Notes: generated by a model from the sequence alone, not told the origin. 5,073 bases of DNA from an uncultured Steroidobacteraceae bacterium (GCA_955652625.1 CATPBM010000316.1:1-5073), one strand, 5' to 3'; shown: positions 1 to 5,073, counted from the first letter of the stretch. A program made the numbers and translations.

Positions 1-169
1 GCGTGAATGAGAGCAGCGTGAGTTCCTCCAGATCGCGGAGTGTCGCGCCCTCCTGCGGCACCTCCACCAGGCTCGACGAGCCGCCTGAGATGAGAAACAG
101 CGGCTGCGCCGCATCCGGCAGCTCATCGACCCATTGGAGCAGCCGCTCCCCGGCCGCGAGCGAGCGCTC
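1..169 (-). CDS. Glycerate 2-kinase (DUF4147/MOFRL type), internal fragment, cut at both ends
   Basis: Read on the minus strand from 169 down to 2, this gives 56 codons without a stop. The reading starts ERSLAAGERLLQWVDELPD, passes through LFLISGGSSSLVEVP and ends near LRDLEELTLLSFT. The order S-x-x-AG, then a hydrophobic strand ending in SGG-S-S-L, then a P-x-x-G-x-TL-x-DL segment is the pattern of the N-terminal DUF4147 domain of glycerate 2-kinase. That enzyme phosphorylates glycerate with ATP in the cytoplasm, feeding tartronate semialdehyde, hydroxypyruvate and glyoxylate carbon into glycolysis. The HPVPD segment expected just before S-x-x-AG is missing; there the frame runs into antisense of the transporter gene (reading VEDAHRERSLAAG). 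The 5' end is therefore lost at about 169-172. The 3' end, including the MOFRL domain, lies beyond the left edge of the window. No start or stop codon is visible. The family call rests on recognised motifs, not an alignment. Confidence 0.72.
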
Positions 170-1024
170 GCGATGGGCATCTTCAACAGCGGCGTGGCCG
201 TCGGCAACATCGTCGCCGTGCCGCTCATCATCTGGTTGCAGTGGCGTTTCGGCTGGCGGGCGGCCTTTCTCGTGGCCGGCGCGCCCGGCATGCTGCTCGC
301 TGCGGCGGTGCTGTGGCTGCCTGACCCGCCGCGCGGGGTGCAGGATAAGCCCGCGGCTGGGCAGCCGGACGTGCGGCACGCGGCGGGGCCCGCGCCGGGA
401 CCGGTGTCGGTGTACCTGGATCTGCTGCGCCGTCCGCCCTACAGGCTCGTGGTGCTCGGCTACGCCGCCTACACGTTCGCCCTCGGTGGGCTCGCGTTCT
501 GGATGCCGACGTTTCTCGAGCGCGTGCGCGGGGTGGCCCCGGCACAGGCCACCACCGGATTCGGAGCGATCGTGATCGTAACGGGATTTGTGGGCACGTT
601 TGCCGGAGGCTGGCTTGGTGACTATCTGCTGAAGTACTCGCGGCAGGCCTACCTGTGGTTCTCCGGCACGGTCACGCTCCTGGCGGCGCCGTTTGCGCTG
701 CTTGCCCTCGCGGCCCCGGCGCCCGCGGTGTTCTATCCGGCGATCGTCGTGGCGGAGCTGCTGCTCTTCATGTCGACTGGTCCCGTCAACGCGGCGATCG
801 TCAACCTCGTCTCCGCGCGCGAGCGTGCCTCGGCAATCGCGCTCAGCATGTTCGCGATCCATCTGTTGGGGGATGTGCCCTCGCCGGTGCTGATCGGACA
901 TCTGTCGGATGCCAGCTCACTCGGGCACGCAGTGCTGATCGTGCCGCTCGCGGTGGCGATCGGTGGGGTCGTCTGGCTCTTATCCGCCGTGCTCAACGCG
1001 CGCCGTCCAGCGGTGGCGGCATAA
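134..1024 (+). CDS. MFS transporter, Spinster-like, N-terminally truncated (helices 5-12 only)
   Basis: An inner-membrane secondary transporter of the major facilitator superfamily, with unknown substrate. Transporter-like sequence begins at RERALAMGIFNSGVAVGN (codons from 155). The frame is open back only to a stop at 86-88. The only upstream start is a TTG at 134 with no Shine-Dalgarno sequence; the first ATG is at 173. Counting from 134 (296 residues), hydrophobic segments lie at about 14-35, 41-62, 105-127, 138-161, 171-194, 198-223, 232-255 and 263-288, which fit helices 5-12. The segment TFALGGLAFWMPTFLERV at 114-131, GGWLGD at 158-163 and SARERASAIALSMFAIHLLGD at 227-247, followed by SPVLIGHLSD, resemble bacterial Spinster-type proteins. 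About 130 residues (helices 1-4 and the motif-A loop) are absent, replaced by antisense of a glycerate kinase. As it stands it should not make a working transporter. It may be a pseudogene or one half of a chimeric join. The stop TAA at 1022-1024 looks native. Confidence 0.8.
   Translation: MEQPLPGRERALAMGIFNSGVAVGNIVAVPLIIWLQWRFGWRAAFLVAGAPGMLLAAAVLWLPDPPRGVQDKPAAGQPDVRHAAGPAPGPVSVYLDLLRRPPYRLVVLGYAAYTFALGGLAFWMPTFLERVRGVAPAQATTGFGAIVIVTGFVGTFAGGWLGDYLLKYSRQAYLWFSGTVTLLAAPFALLALAAPAPAVFYPAIVVAELLLFMSTGPVNAAIVNLVSARERASAIALSMFAIHLLGDVPSPVLIGHLSDASSLGHAVLIVPLAVAIGGVVWLLSAVLNARRPAVAA
155..172. repeat. Palindrome at the glycerate kinase/MFS junction
   Basis: The sequence cgcgagcg-ag-cgctcgcg is a perfect 8-bp inverted repeat with a 2-nt centre. 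It makes sense in both flanking frames: on the plus strand it encodes RERALA of the transporter, and on the minus strand ERSL at the start of the glycerate kinase match. Homology to the two genes therefore overlaps exactly here, marking the recombination point. Short inverted homology is what joins sequences in opposite orientation, both in real palindrome-mediated rearrangements and in amplification chimeras. Confidence 0.75.
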
Positions 1025-1036
1025 CCTGCAGTCGGT

Positions 1037-1621
1037 GTGAGCGCTGCTGCGCAATTTGACGCAACGCTCCCGCCCGCGGCCCGCCCGCTCGCGATGCGGC
1101 GCCAGGCGGACATCGAGGCGCAATTGCACGCGGCGCTGCTCGCGGCCGACGGCGCAACCGGGGCGCACTGCATCCACGAACTGTGGATGCGCGGGGAGTT
1201 TGCCGCCAATATCGAGACCTCGCTCACCGAACTGTGGATGCGCGCGGCAGCCTTCATCCCGGAGTGGCTCCCCATGCGCTACATCGAATGGCTCCCCACC
1301 GTGTACGAGGTCACGCTGACATTCAGCGCCACGCGCCGGGGCCGCTGCAACGTATACCTGGTGCTGCTCGACTACCCGGACCGCAAGAGGGGGCCTTATG
1401 GGGTGTACGTGGGCATGAGCCGCTACCCGCCCGCCCAGCGCTTCGATCAGCACAAGGCGGGCATTCACGCCGCCGGCAGCGTCCTGAAGCGCGGCCTCGA
1501 AGCGCTCACCGGTCCCACGCTGCATCTGCAGGGCATCGCGCGCGCCGAGGCGCTGGGTATCGAGGCGCAACTGGCGCTCGCGCTCGGCGATGCCGGGCTC
1601 CTGGTCGAGGGGGGGCACTGA
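1037..1621 (+). CDS. GIY-YIG-like domain protein with unrecognised N-terminal half
   Basis: A protein of 194 residues with no signal peptide or membrane segment. Residues 105-194 look like a GIY-YIG nuclease-type fold. NVYLVLLD at 105-112 is in the place of the GIY strand, and YVGMS at 124-128 stands for YIG. R135 in RFDQHK falls about ten residues later at the usual catalytic arginine position. E176 in GIEAQLALAL fits the metal-binding glutamate, and the chain ends in GGH. Family members cut or repair DNA, but several small GIY-YIG-like proteins have no known activity, so a nuclease role is inference. Residues 1-100 match nothing I recognise; they are rich in tryptophan and carry ELWMR twice and EWLP twice. 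The GTG start at 1037 lies 12 nt after the transporter stop. The in-frame ATG at 1094 (residue 20) is an alternative; neither has a strong Shine-Dalgarno. It converges on fpr with an 18-nt gap. A run of seven G (1609-1615) just before the stop makes the last codons sensitive to sequencing error. Confidence 0.68.
   Translation: MSAAAQFDATLPPAARPLAMRRQADIEAQLHAALLAADGATGAHCIHELWMRGEFAANIETSLTELWMRAAAFIPEWLPMRYIEWLPTVYEVTLTFSATRRGRCNVYLVLLDYPDRKRGPYGVYVGMSRYPPAQRFDQHKAGIHAAGSVLKRGLEALTGPTLHLQGIARAEALGIEAQLALALGDAGLLVEGGH
1177..1244 (+). repeat. In-frame 17-nt direct repeat encoding ELWMR
   Basis: The 17-mer cgaactgtggatgcgcg occurs at 1177-1193 and again, identically, at 1228-1244. The offset is 51 nt, exactly 17 codons, so both copies encode ELWMR (residues 48-52 and 65-69 of the GIY-YIG-like protein). 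The sequence between the copies is not repeated. A weaker pair, EWLP at residues 76-79 and 84-87, follows directly. Confidence 0.8.
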
Positions 1622-1639
1622 CCCTGGGGGGGGGCGCGC

Positions 1640-2416
1640 CTAGCGCGTGACGAACGCGCGCTCGATGAGGTAATCGCCCGCCGCGCCGATATGCGGTGAG
1701 AGGGTAAAGCCGCGCGCATCAAGCAATGCGCAGGTGTCGGTCAGCATCGCCTGGCTGCCGCACACCATGACCCGGTCGACCGCCGGATCAAGTACCGGCA
1801 ATCCCAGGTCTCGCGCCAGACGGCCGGCTTCGATGAGCGTCGTAAGGCGTCCGCGGTTCGCGTGCGGTTCGCGGGTCACCGCCGGGTGGTAGCGCAGCCG
1901 GGCGCGCACGCCCGCTCCGAGCAGCTCATGTGTCCTGAGCATCTCGATCTGGTGGCGCACCACGGCGGTTTCCCGCGCCCAGCGCACACCGTGGACGAAA
2001 ACGATGTGCTCGAAGCGCTCGTAGACTTCCGGATCCTTGATCACGCTCATGAAGGGCGCGGCGCCGGTGCCGGTGCTCAGCAGGTACAGCCGCTTGCCGG
2101 GCCGCAGGTCCTGCAGCACGAGCGTCCCGGTGGGCTTGCGGCTGACGAGAATCTCATCGCCCTCGCGCACGTGCTGCAGGCGTGAGGTGAGCGGGCCGTC
2201 GGGCATCTTGATGCTGAGAAACTCCAGATGCTCCTCGTGATTGGCGCTCGCGATGCTGTAGGCGCGCAGCAGCGGCCGCTCCGCGACCGCGAGGCCCACC
2301 ATCACGAACTGCCCATTCTCGAAGCGCAGCCCGCGGTCGCGCGTCGTGGTGAACGTGAACTGCGTATCCGTCCAATGTCGAACCGTGAGGACGCGCTCGG
2401 TGCCCAATGCCGCCAA
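1640..2416 (-). CDS. fpr: Ferredoxin/flavodoxin-NADP+ reductase
   Basis: A soluble cytoplasmic FAD enzyme that moves electrons between NADPH and ferredoxin or flavodoxin, supplying iron-sulfur cluster assembly, radical enzymes and oxidative-stress repair. The 258 residues cover the whole two-domain fold. The FAD-binding barrel holds the RAYSIASA motif (residues 51-58), with R51, Y53 and S54 contacting flavin in this family. The NADP-binding half carries STGTGAAPF (114-122), VCGSQAML (218-225) and the C-terminal GDYLIERAFVTR (247-258). The GTGxAPF and IERAF signatures and the length fit the bacterial subclass-I type known from Azotobacter and Pseudomonas better than E. coli Fpr, which ends in tryptophan. 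The start is TTG at 2416: an in-frame TAG lies 36 nt upstream with no ATG or GTG between, and GCAGG sits 8 nt before the TTG. It is divergent from the secreted-protein gene and converges on the GIY-YIG-like gene. No redox regulator such as FinR or SoxR is encoded nearby, so its control cannot be read here. Confidence 0.95.
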   Translation of the reverse strand: MAALGTERVLTVRHWTDTQFTFTTTRDRGLRFENGQFVMVGLAVAERPLLRAYSIASANHEEHLEFLSIKMPDGPLTSRLQHVREGDEILVSRKPTGTLVLQDLRPGKRLYLLSTGTGAAPFMSVIKDPEVYERFEHIVFVHGVRWARETAVVRHQIEMLRTHELLGAGVRARLRYHPAVTREPHANRGRLTTLIEAGRLARDLGLPVLDPAVDRVMVCGSQAMLTDTCALLDARGFTLSPHIGAAGDYLIERAFVTR

Positions 2417-2424
2417 GATGCTTA

Positions 2425-2429
2425 CCTGC
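2425..2429 (-). promoter_or_regulatory. Shine-Dalgarno supporting the TTG start of fpr
   Basis: On the minus strand this reads GCAGG, with 8 nt between it and the TTG at 2416-2414. No ATG or GTG lies between the upstream in-frame stop and this TTG, so the site decides the start. Confidence 0.5.
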
Positions 2430-2474
2430 CGTGAGTGCGGTGCCTCAGAATGCTAGCCGGCGACGGCGCGACAG

Positions 2475-2503
2475 TTGGATGTTTCGGGACATGGCCTCAT
2501 AAG
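2475..2503 (+). promoter_or_regulatory. Candidate sigma-70-type promoter of the secreted-protein gene
   Basis: TTGGAT (2475-2480) and CATAAG (2498-2503) are separated by exactly 17 nt and match the -35 and -10 consensus at 3 of 6 and 4 of 6 positions. Transcription would begin near 2510, leaving about 40 nt of leader before the ATG at 2553. The match is modest. Its support is correct spacing, its place in the divergent intergenic region, and its overlap with the inverted repeat at 2494-2518. Confidence 0.4.
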
Positions 2504-2518
2504 CAGCCGTTATGAGGC
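2494..2518. promoter_or_regulatory. Perfect 9-bp inverted repeat, candidate operator
   Basis: GCCTCATAA (2494-2502) and TTATGAGGC (2510-2518) are exact reverse complements around a 7-nt centre (GCAGCCG). The symmetry does not extend further in either direction. The dyad lies in the intergenic region between divergent fpr and the secreted-protein gene. Its left arm covers the proposed -10 box and its right arm covers the expected transcription start. That is where a dimeric repressor would bind, but the same sequence could form a hairpin at the start of the mRNA. No T-run follows, so it is not a standard terminator. The regulator is unknown. Confidence 0.55.
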
Positions 2519-2552
2519 GGGCGATGCGCTAGACTGCTGCGCAGGCGGGAGC

Positions 2553-3326
2553 ATGAGGCGAATCACACCAGCGTTGTGTGCCGCGCGTGCGGCGTTGTGT
2601 TTCGCGGCGCTGTGTGTTGCGAGCGAAGCCGCGCTCGCCGCCCGCCATGCCCAGGCTCCGGGCCTGGCCCCCGGGGCGCGCGTCGGGATAGTCAACCTGC
2701 TCGACGCGGAAGTCACGCACTTCCATGCGGCCCGCCAGGTGCAGGACAGTTTCCTCAAGACCTACAAGGTGAGCTGGCCGGTGAATGCCATGCTGCTCGC
2801 CGCGCTTACCGAGGGCCTGACACAGGCGGGCTTGCGCGCCGTGCCGGCGGCCGCGACCGAGGACCGCAGTCGCGTGCGCGAGGAGTGCTTCCTCAACGCC
2901 GAGCTCGCCAGGGGGCTGCCGAAGAATTGCGCTGCGCTGCTGGCGAAGCTCGCCGGCGCAGAGCATCTGGACGCGCTCATCGTGCTGGGTCCGGGCCTCA
3001 ACGACGGGGCGCGCGCCGGCCGCGGGCGGCACACGGAGCTGCCGGAGTACCTGCGCGGCTGGTGCGTCGTGAGCGGGCAGCGCGCGAACAGCGCGCCGCT
3101 GCTTCTGAACTTCACTCAGCTGGTCCTGATCAGCGTGCCTGCCGAGGGCCCGGTCCTTATCGGGCGCGAGACCGGCGGCGAGGCGCAGAGCTGGCCGGAT
3201 TACCAGGCGCCGGCGGACCTGAAAGCCATGAAGGAGGAGCAGATCGATCCGCTGCGGCCGGCGTTCGCGGCGATGCTCAAGCAGCAGGCGGACGCGCTCC
3301 TTGCCCACCTGCAGGCGGCACACTAG
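2553..3326 (+). CDS. Predicted secreted (periplasmic) protein of unknown function
   Basis: I do not recognise a named family. From the ATG at 2553 the product is 257 residues. It begins with a typical Sec signal: MRR, then a hydrophobic stretch to about residue 25, with a probable cut after SEAALA (residues 24-29). This supports 2553 over the TTG at 2475, which would add 26 non-hydrophobic residues and lies in the proposed promoter. AGG lies 7 nt upstream. The mature part opens with a strand-like segment, ARVGIVNLLDAEVTHFH (42-58), then a hydrophobic helix with WPVNAMLLAALTEGL (75-89). Another strand, LDALIVLGPGLND (139-151), and a third, NFTQLVLISVP (186-196), follow. The alternation suggests a compact alpha/beta domain. 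The mature chain has three cysteines (112, 126, 171), of which 112 and 126 could form a disulfide. The C-terminal 35 residues look helical and charged. The gene is divergent from fpr and shares its stop codon region with the permease gene on the other strand. Confidence 0.75.
   Translation: MRRITPALCAARAALCFAALCVASEAALAARHAQAPGLAPGARVGIVNLLDAEVTHFHAARQVQDSFLKTYKVSWPVNAMLLAALTEGLTQAGLRAVPAAATEDRSRVREECFLNAELARGLPKNCAALLAKLAGAEHLDALIVLGPGLNDGARAGRGRHTELPEYLRGWCVVSGQRANSAPLLLNFTQLVLISVPAEGPVLIGRETGGEAQSWPDYQAPADLKAMKEEQIDPLRPAFAAMLKQQADALLAHLQAAH
3323..3326. other. CTAG shared by two convergent stop codons
   Basis: TAG at 3324-3326 ends the secreted-protein gene on the plus strand. The same palindrome read on the minus strand gives TAG at 3325-3323, the end of the PotC-like gene. 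There is no intergenic space, so any transcription termination must occur inside the opposing gene. Confidence 0.85.
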
Positions 3327-4171
3327 CGCGCGCGCCGGATCAAGGTGAGCGCGACGAGCGCAGAGGCCAGCATCAGGAACAGGCTGACGGCATTGAGCAC
3401 CGGGGTGGCTCCCTCGCGCATGCGCCCGTACATCATGATGGTGAGCGGGGAGTCAGCCCCCACCAGCATCAGTGTCGTGTTGAAGTTCTCGAAGGACATC
3501 AGGAAGGCCATCGCCGCGGCGCCGATCAGCGCTGGACGCAGGTAGGGCAGCGTGATGCTCCACAGCACGGCTGGGCGGGATGCCCCAAGATTGAGGGCCG
3601 CATCCTCCAGCGTGCGGTCGAAGCGCTTCAAGCGCGCGCTGATCGTGAGCGTTGCTATCGCGGCGATGTAGGAGAACTGGCCCAGGACCACCAGCGGCAG
3701 ACCGGGCCGCAGAAAATCCGCCTCGATCCCGAACAGTGCGCTGCACAGGTCAGCCAGGCGGCTCGCGAACGCGAGAATCGAAATGCCGAGAATCACCCCG
3801 GGAATGACCAGGGGCGTGAGCATGAGCATTGACAGCGCGCCCTTGCCGGGGAACTGCGCCCGCTCCATGAGAAAGGCGTTGGCGGTGCCGACCGCCACGG
3901 ACAGTGCAGTTACCCACAAGGCGACGAGGCTGCTGGTCCAGATGCTGCCCAGCAGCTCGGCATCGCGAAACAACCCCACCCGTCCGGCAGCTTCATTGCC
4001 GAGGAACCAGTCGAGGGTGAATCCGTGCCAGGGCGGCGCGGGGTAGGGCGCGTCGTTGAACGCAAAGACCGCCACCACGGCCAACGGCAGGAACAGGAAC
4101 ACCAGGAACGCGCCGACATACAGCGCCGTTGCGGTGCGCAGCCAGGCCGCACGTGGCAGGGTGGGGATCAC
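3323..4171 (-). CDS. ABC transporter permease, PotC-like
   Basis: The second inner-membrane subunit of a binding-protein-dependent importer in the spermidine/putrescine (PotC) class. It is 282 residues long, typical of the family. Hydrophobic segments at about 15-37, 76-100, 113-137, 157-177, 212-234 and 259-279 give the usual six helices. The cytoplasmic EAA loop that docks on the ATPase is clear: EDAALNLGASRPAVLWSITL (189-208), with the conserved E, AA, G and following LP. SFENFNTTLMLVG (226-238) corresponds to the conserved stretch after it. The frame is open upstream to 4327, but I chose GTG at 4171 because it overlaps the stop of the preceding permease gene as GTGA and gives the normal PotC N-terminus. 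The substrate cannot be fixed: polyamines are the default, but related permeases carry amino acids, opines, thiamine or iron complexes. Translation probably depends on coupling, as no good Shine-Dalgarno is seen. Confidence 0.88.
   Translation of the reverse strand: MIPTLPRAAWLRTATALYVGAFLVFLFLPLAVVAVFAFNDAPYPAPPWHGFTLDWFLGNEAAGRVGLFRDAELLGSIWTSSLVALWVTALSVAVGTANAFLMERAQFPGKGALSMLMLTPLVIPGVILGISILAFASRLADLCSALFGIEADFLRPGLPLVVLGQFSYIAAIATLTISARLKRFDRTLEDAALNLGASRPAVLWSITLPYLRPALIGAAAMAFLMSFENFNTTLMLVGADSPLTIMMYGRMREGATPVLNAVSLFLMLASALVALTLIRRAR
4168..4171 (-). other. GTGA stop/start overlap coupling the two permease genes
   Basis: On the minus strand the four bases read GTGA: GTG (4171-4169) starts the PotC-like gene and TGA (4170-4168) ends the PotB-like gene. 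Such overlaps let a terminating ribosome restart, which keeps the two channel subunits in equal amounts. Confidence 0.8.
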
Positions 4172-5052
4172 GCGCGCCGCATCACGTCGCTGAAGCGCTG
4201 GCCGCTGACCTTGAGGCCGAGCCACACCATCGCCGTGGACAGAGCGAGCAGCAGGAAGCCAAGCGCCGCACCCTGTTCCCAGTTGAAGCGCGTGATGAAC
4301 TGCGAGTAGATCTGCTCGGTGAACCACAGCGAGTTCTTGCCGCCGAGGAGCGTCGGTGTCAGGTAGTTGCCAAGCGTGAGCATGAACACCACGATGCAGC
4401 CGGCGGTGATGCCGGGGGCGGCATGCGGAATGACAATCTCGCGCAGAATGGACCAGCCCTTGCCGCCGAGGTCATAGGCGGCCTCGATCAGCGCGTTATC
4501 CAGACTCTCGAAGCTGCCGACCAGCGGCACGACCATGAACAGGAGTGAGGTGTAGACGAGCCCCACGAGAATGGTGGCATCGTGGTACAGAAGCTCCACC
4601 GGTTGCGCGGTGAGCCCCAGATGCACAAGCAGGCTCGGCAGCACGCCCGATTCACGCAGCAGGATCATCCAGCCGAGCGTGCGCACCGTCTCGCTCACCC
4701 AGAACGGAATCAGGCACACGACAAACAGCAGCGCACTCATGCGGCCGCGCGCCAGCTTGGCAATGGTCCACGCGATCGGAAAGGCGACCAGCAGGGTGAG
4801 CGCAGTGGCGAGCGCCGAGAGCGTCGCGGTCCTGACAAACACGTGCCAGTACAGCGGTTCGCCGAAGAACGTGCGGTACTGGGCGAGGCTGGCGACAAAC
4901 TCGCGCGGCGCCACGCGCTCGCGAAACGACAGCAGCGCCAGATCCACGTGCGGCAGGATGATCAGCAGTGACAGCCACAGCAGCGCCGGGGCGAGCAGCA
5001 GTGCGAGGATCAGGCGGCGGTACCAGGCCGCTGTCACCGCGGTCTCAGGCAT
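4168..5052 (-). CDS. ABC transporter permease, PotB-like
   Basis: The first inner-membrane subunit of the same importer, pairing with the PotC-like product to form the translocation channel. It is 294 residues long with six hydrophobic segments at about 13-35, 73-97, 106-131, 160-182, 214-236 and 262-284. LIPFWVSETVRTLGWMILL (114-132) matches the PotB-type segment IPFW-x3-x-R-T-x-x-W. The EAA loop reads EAAYDLGGKGWSILREIVIP (190-209), with E190, AA, G196 and the final IP as expected. The C-terminal part, NYLTPTLLGG (229-238), is also family-typical. The start is ATG at 5052, with no strong Shine-Dalgarno in the 21 nt available upstream. Its TGA stop overlaps the GTG of the next gene by 4 nt. 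In such operons an ATPase (PotA-like) and a periplasmic binding protein (PotD-like) usually lie beside the permeases; they would have to be past the right edge, since nothing suitable follows on the left. Confidence 0.9.
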   Translation of the reverse strand: MPETAVTAAWYRRLILALLLAPALLWLSLLIILPHVDLALLSFRERVAPREFVASLAQYRTFFGEPLYWHVFVRTATLSALATALTLLVAFPIAWTIAKLARGRMSALLFVVCLIPFWVSETVRTLGWMILLRESGVLPSLLVHLGLTAQPVELLYHDATILVGLVYTSLLFMVVPLVGSFESLDNALIEAAYDLGGKGWSILREIVIPHAAPGITAGCIVVFMLTLGNYLTPTLLGGKNSLWFTEQIYSQFITRFNWEQGAALGFLLLALSTAMVWLGLKVSGQRFSDVMRRA

Positions 5053-5073
5053 GCGCGCCGGAGGCGGGGAAGC

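Noticed and set aside
3..575. A plus-strand frame of 190 codons at the left edge
   Set aside because: Its Ser/Arg/Cys-rich product is a shadow of the glycerate kinase fragment and the transporter, which occupy other frames.
134..1024. A functional fusion protein made from the reading upstream of 155 plus the transporter
   Set aside because: Codons 89-154 are antisense of the glycerate kinase fragment. The only start there is a TTG without a Shine-Dalgarno, and the first four helices are missing.
733..1618. Two minus-strand open frames (733-1275 and 980-1618) antisense to the transporter end and the GIY-YIG-like gene
   Set aside because: They cross the boundary between two plus-strand genes and show no motif. 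The plus-strand reading has clear domain signals.
1643..1659. A 6-bp stem with 5-nt loop (GCGCGT/ACGCGC) at the end of fpr as a terminator
   Set aside because: It lies inside codons for the last residues of fpr and no T-run follows on either strand.
2450..2478. A promoter for fpr with TAGCAT as its -10 box on the minus strand
   Set aside because: The -10 match (4 of 6, 27 nt or so before the TTG) is reasonable, but no -35 resembling TTGACA is found at 16-18 nt, so I did not list it.
2475..2552. An upstream TTG start at 2475 for the secreted-protein gene
   Set aside because: It would put 26 polar residues before the signal peptide and overlaps the proposed -35 box. The ATG at 2553 begins directly with MRR and a hydrophobic core.
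2529..3323. A minus-strand open frame nearly as long as the secreted-protein gene
   Set aside because: The product is rich in Arg, Gln and His with no recognisable domain. The plus-strand frame has a signal peptide and a balanced composition.
2576..3832. A 418-codon open frame on the plus strand running across two genes
   Set aside because: It overlaps the secreted-protein gene in another frame and the PotC-like gene on the other strand. Its product is full of Arg, Gly and Ala with no fold-like pattern, as expected from high-GC shadow frames.

Overview
The window is GC-rich (roughly two thirds G+C by eye) and densely coded, with GTG and TTG starts next to ATG. It has a bacterial-type ferredoxin-NADP+ reductase and a PotB/PotC-type permease pair. 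This suggests a proteobacterium, more likely Gamma- or Betaproteobacteria, but no marker gene is present, so that placement is inference.

Left end (1-1024): two gene fragments in opposite orientations meet inside a short palindrome at 155-172. On the minus strand, 1-169 reads as an internal piece of glycerate 2-kinase (DUF4147/MOFRL type). On the plus strand, 155-1024 reads as the last eight membrane helices of a Spinster-like MFS transporter without its first four. Neither gene has its own 5' end. The join is either a real inversion or deletion, or an inverted chimera from amplification or assembly. It is the most unusual object in the window.

Middle (1037-3326): a plus-strand gene for a protein with a GIY-YIG-like C-terminal domain and an unrecognised N-terminal half lies 12 nt after the transporter. 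It converges on fpr (minus strand), which encodes ferredoxin/flavodoxin-NADP+ reductase. fpr is divergent from a gene for a predicted secreted protein of unknown function. The 136-nt region between those two start codons holds a perfect 9-bp inverted repeat overlapping a plausible promoter for the secreted-protein gene.

Right end (3323-5052): two minus-strand genes encode the paired inner-membrane permeases of a PotB/PotC-type ABC importer, coupled by a 4-nt GTGA overlap. The usual ATPase and binding-protein genes would lie beyond the right edge. The last permease gene converges on the secreted-protein gene so closely that both stop codons share one CTAG.

Apart from the left junction, this is ordinary chromosomal housekeeping and transport sequence. 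I see no tRNA, rRNA, CRISPR array, insertion sequence or convincing rho-independent terminator, and no clear undescribed multi-gene system. The two proteins of unknown function and the dyad in the divergent region are the best candidates for new biology.
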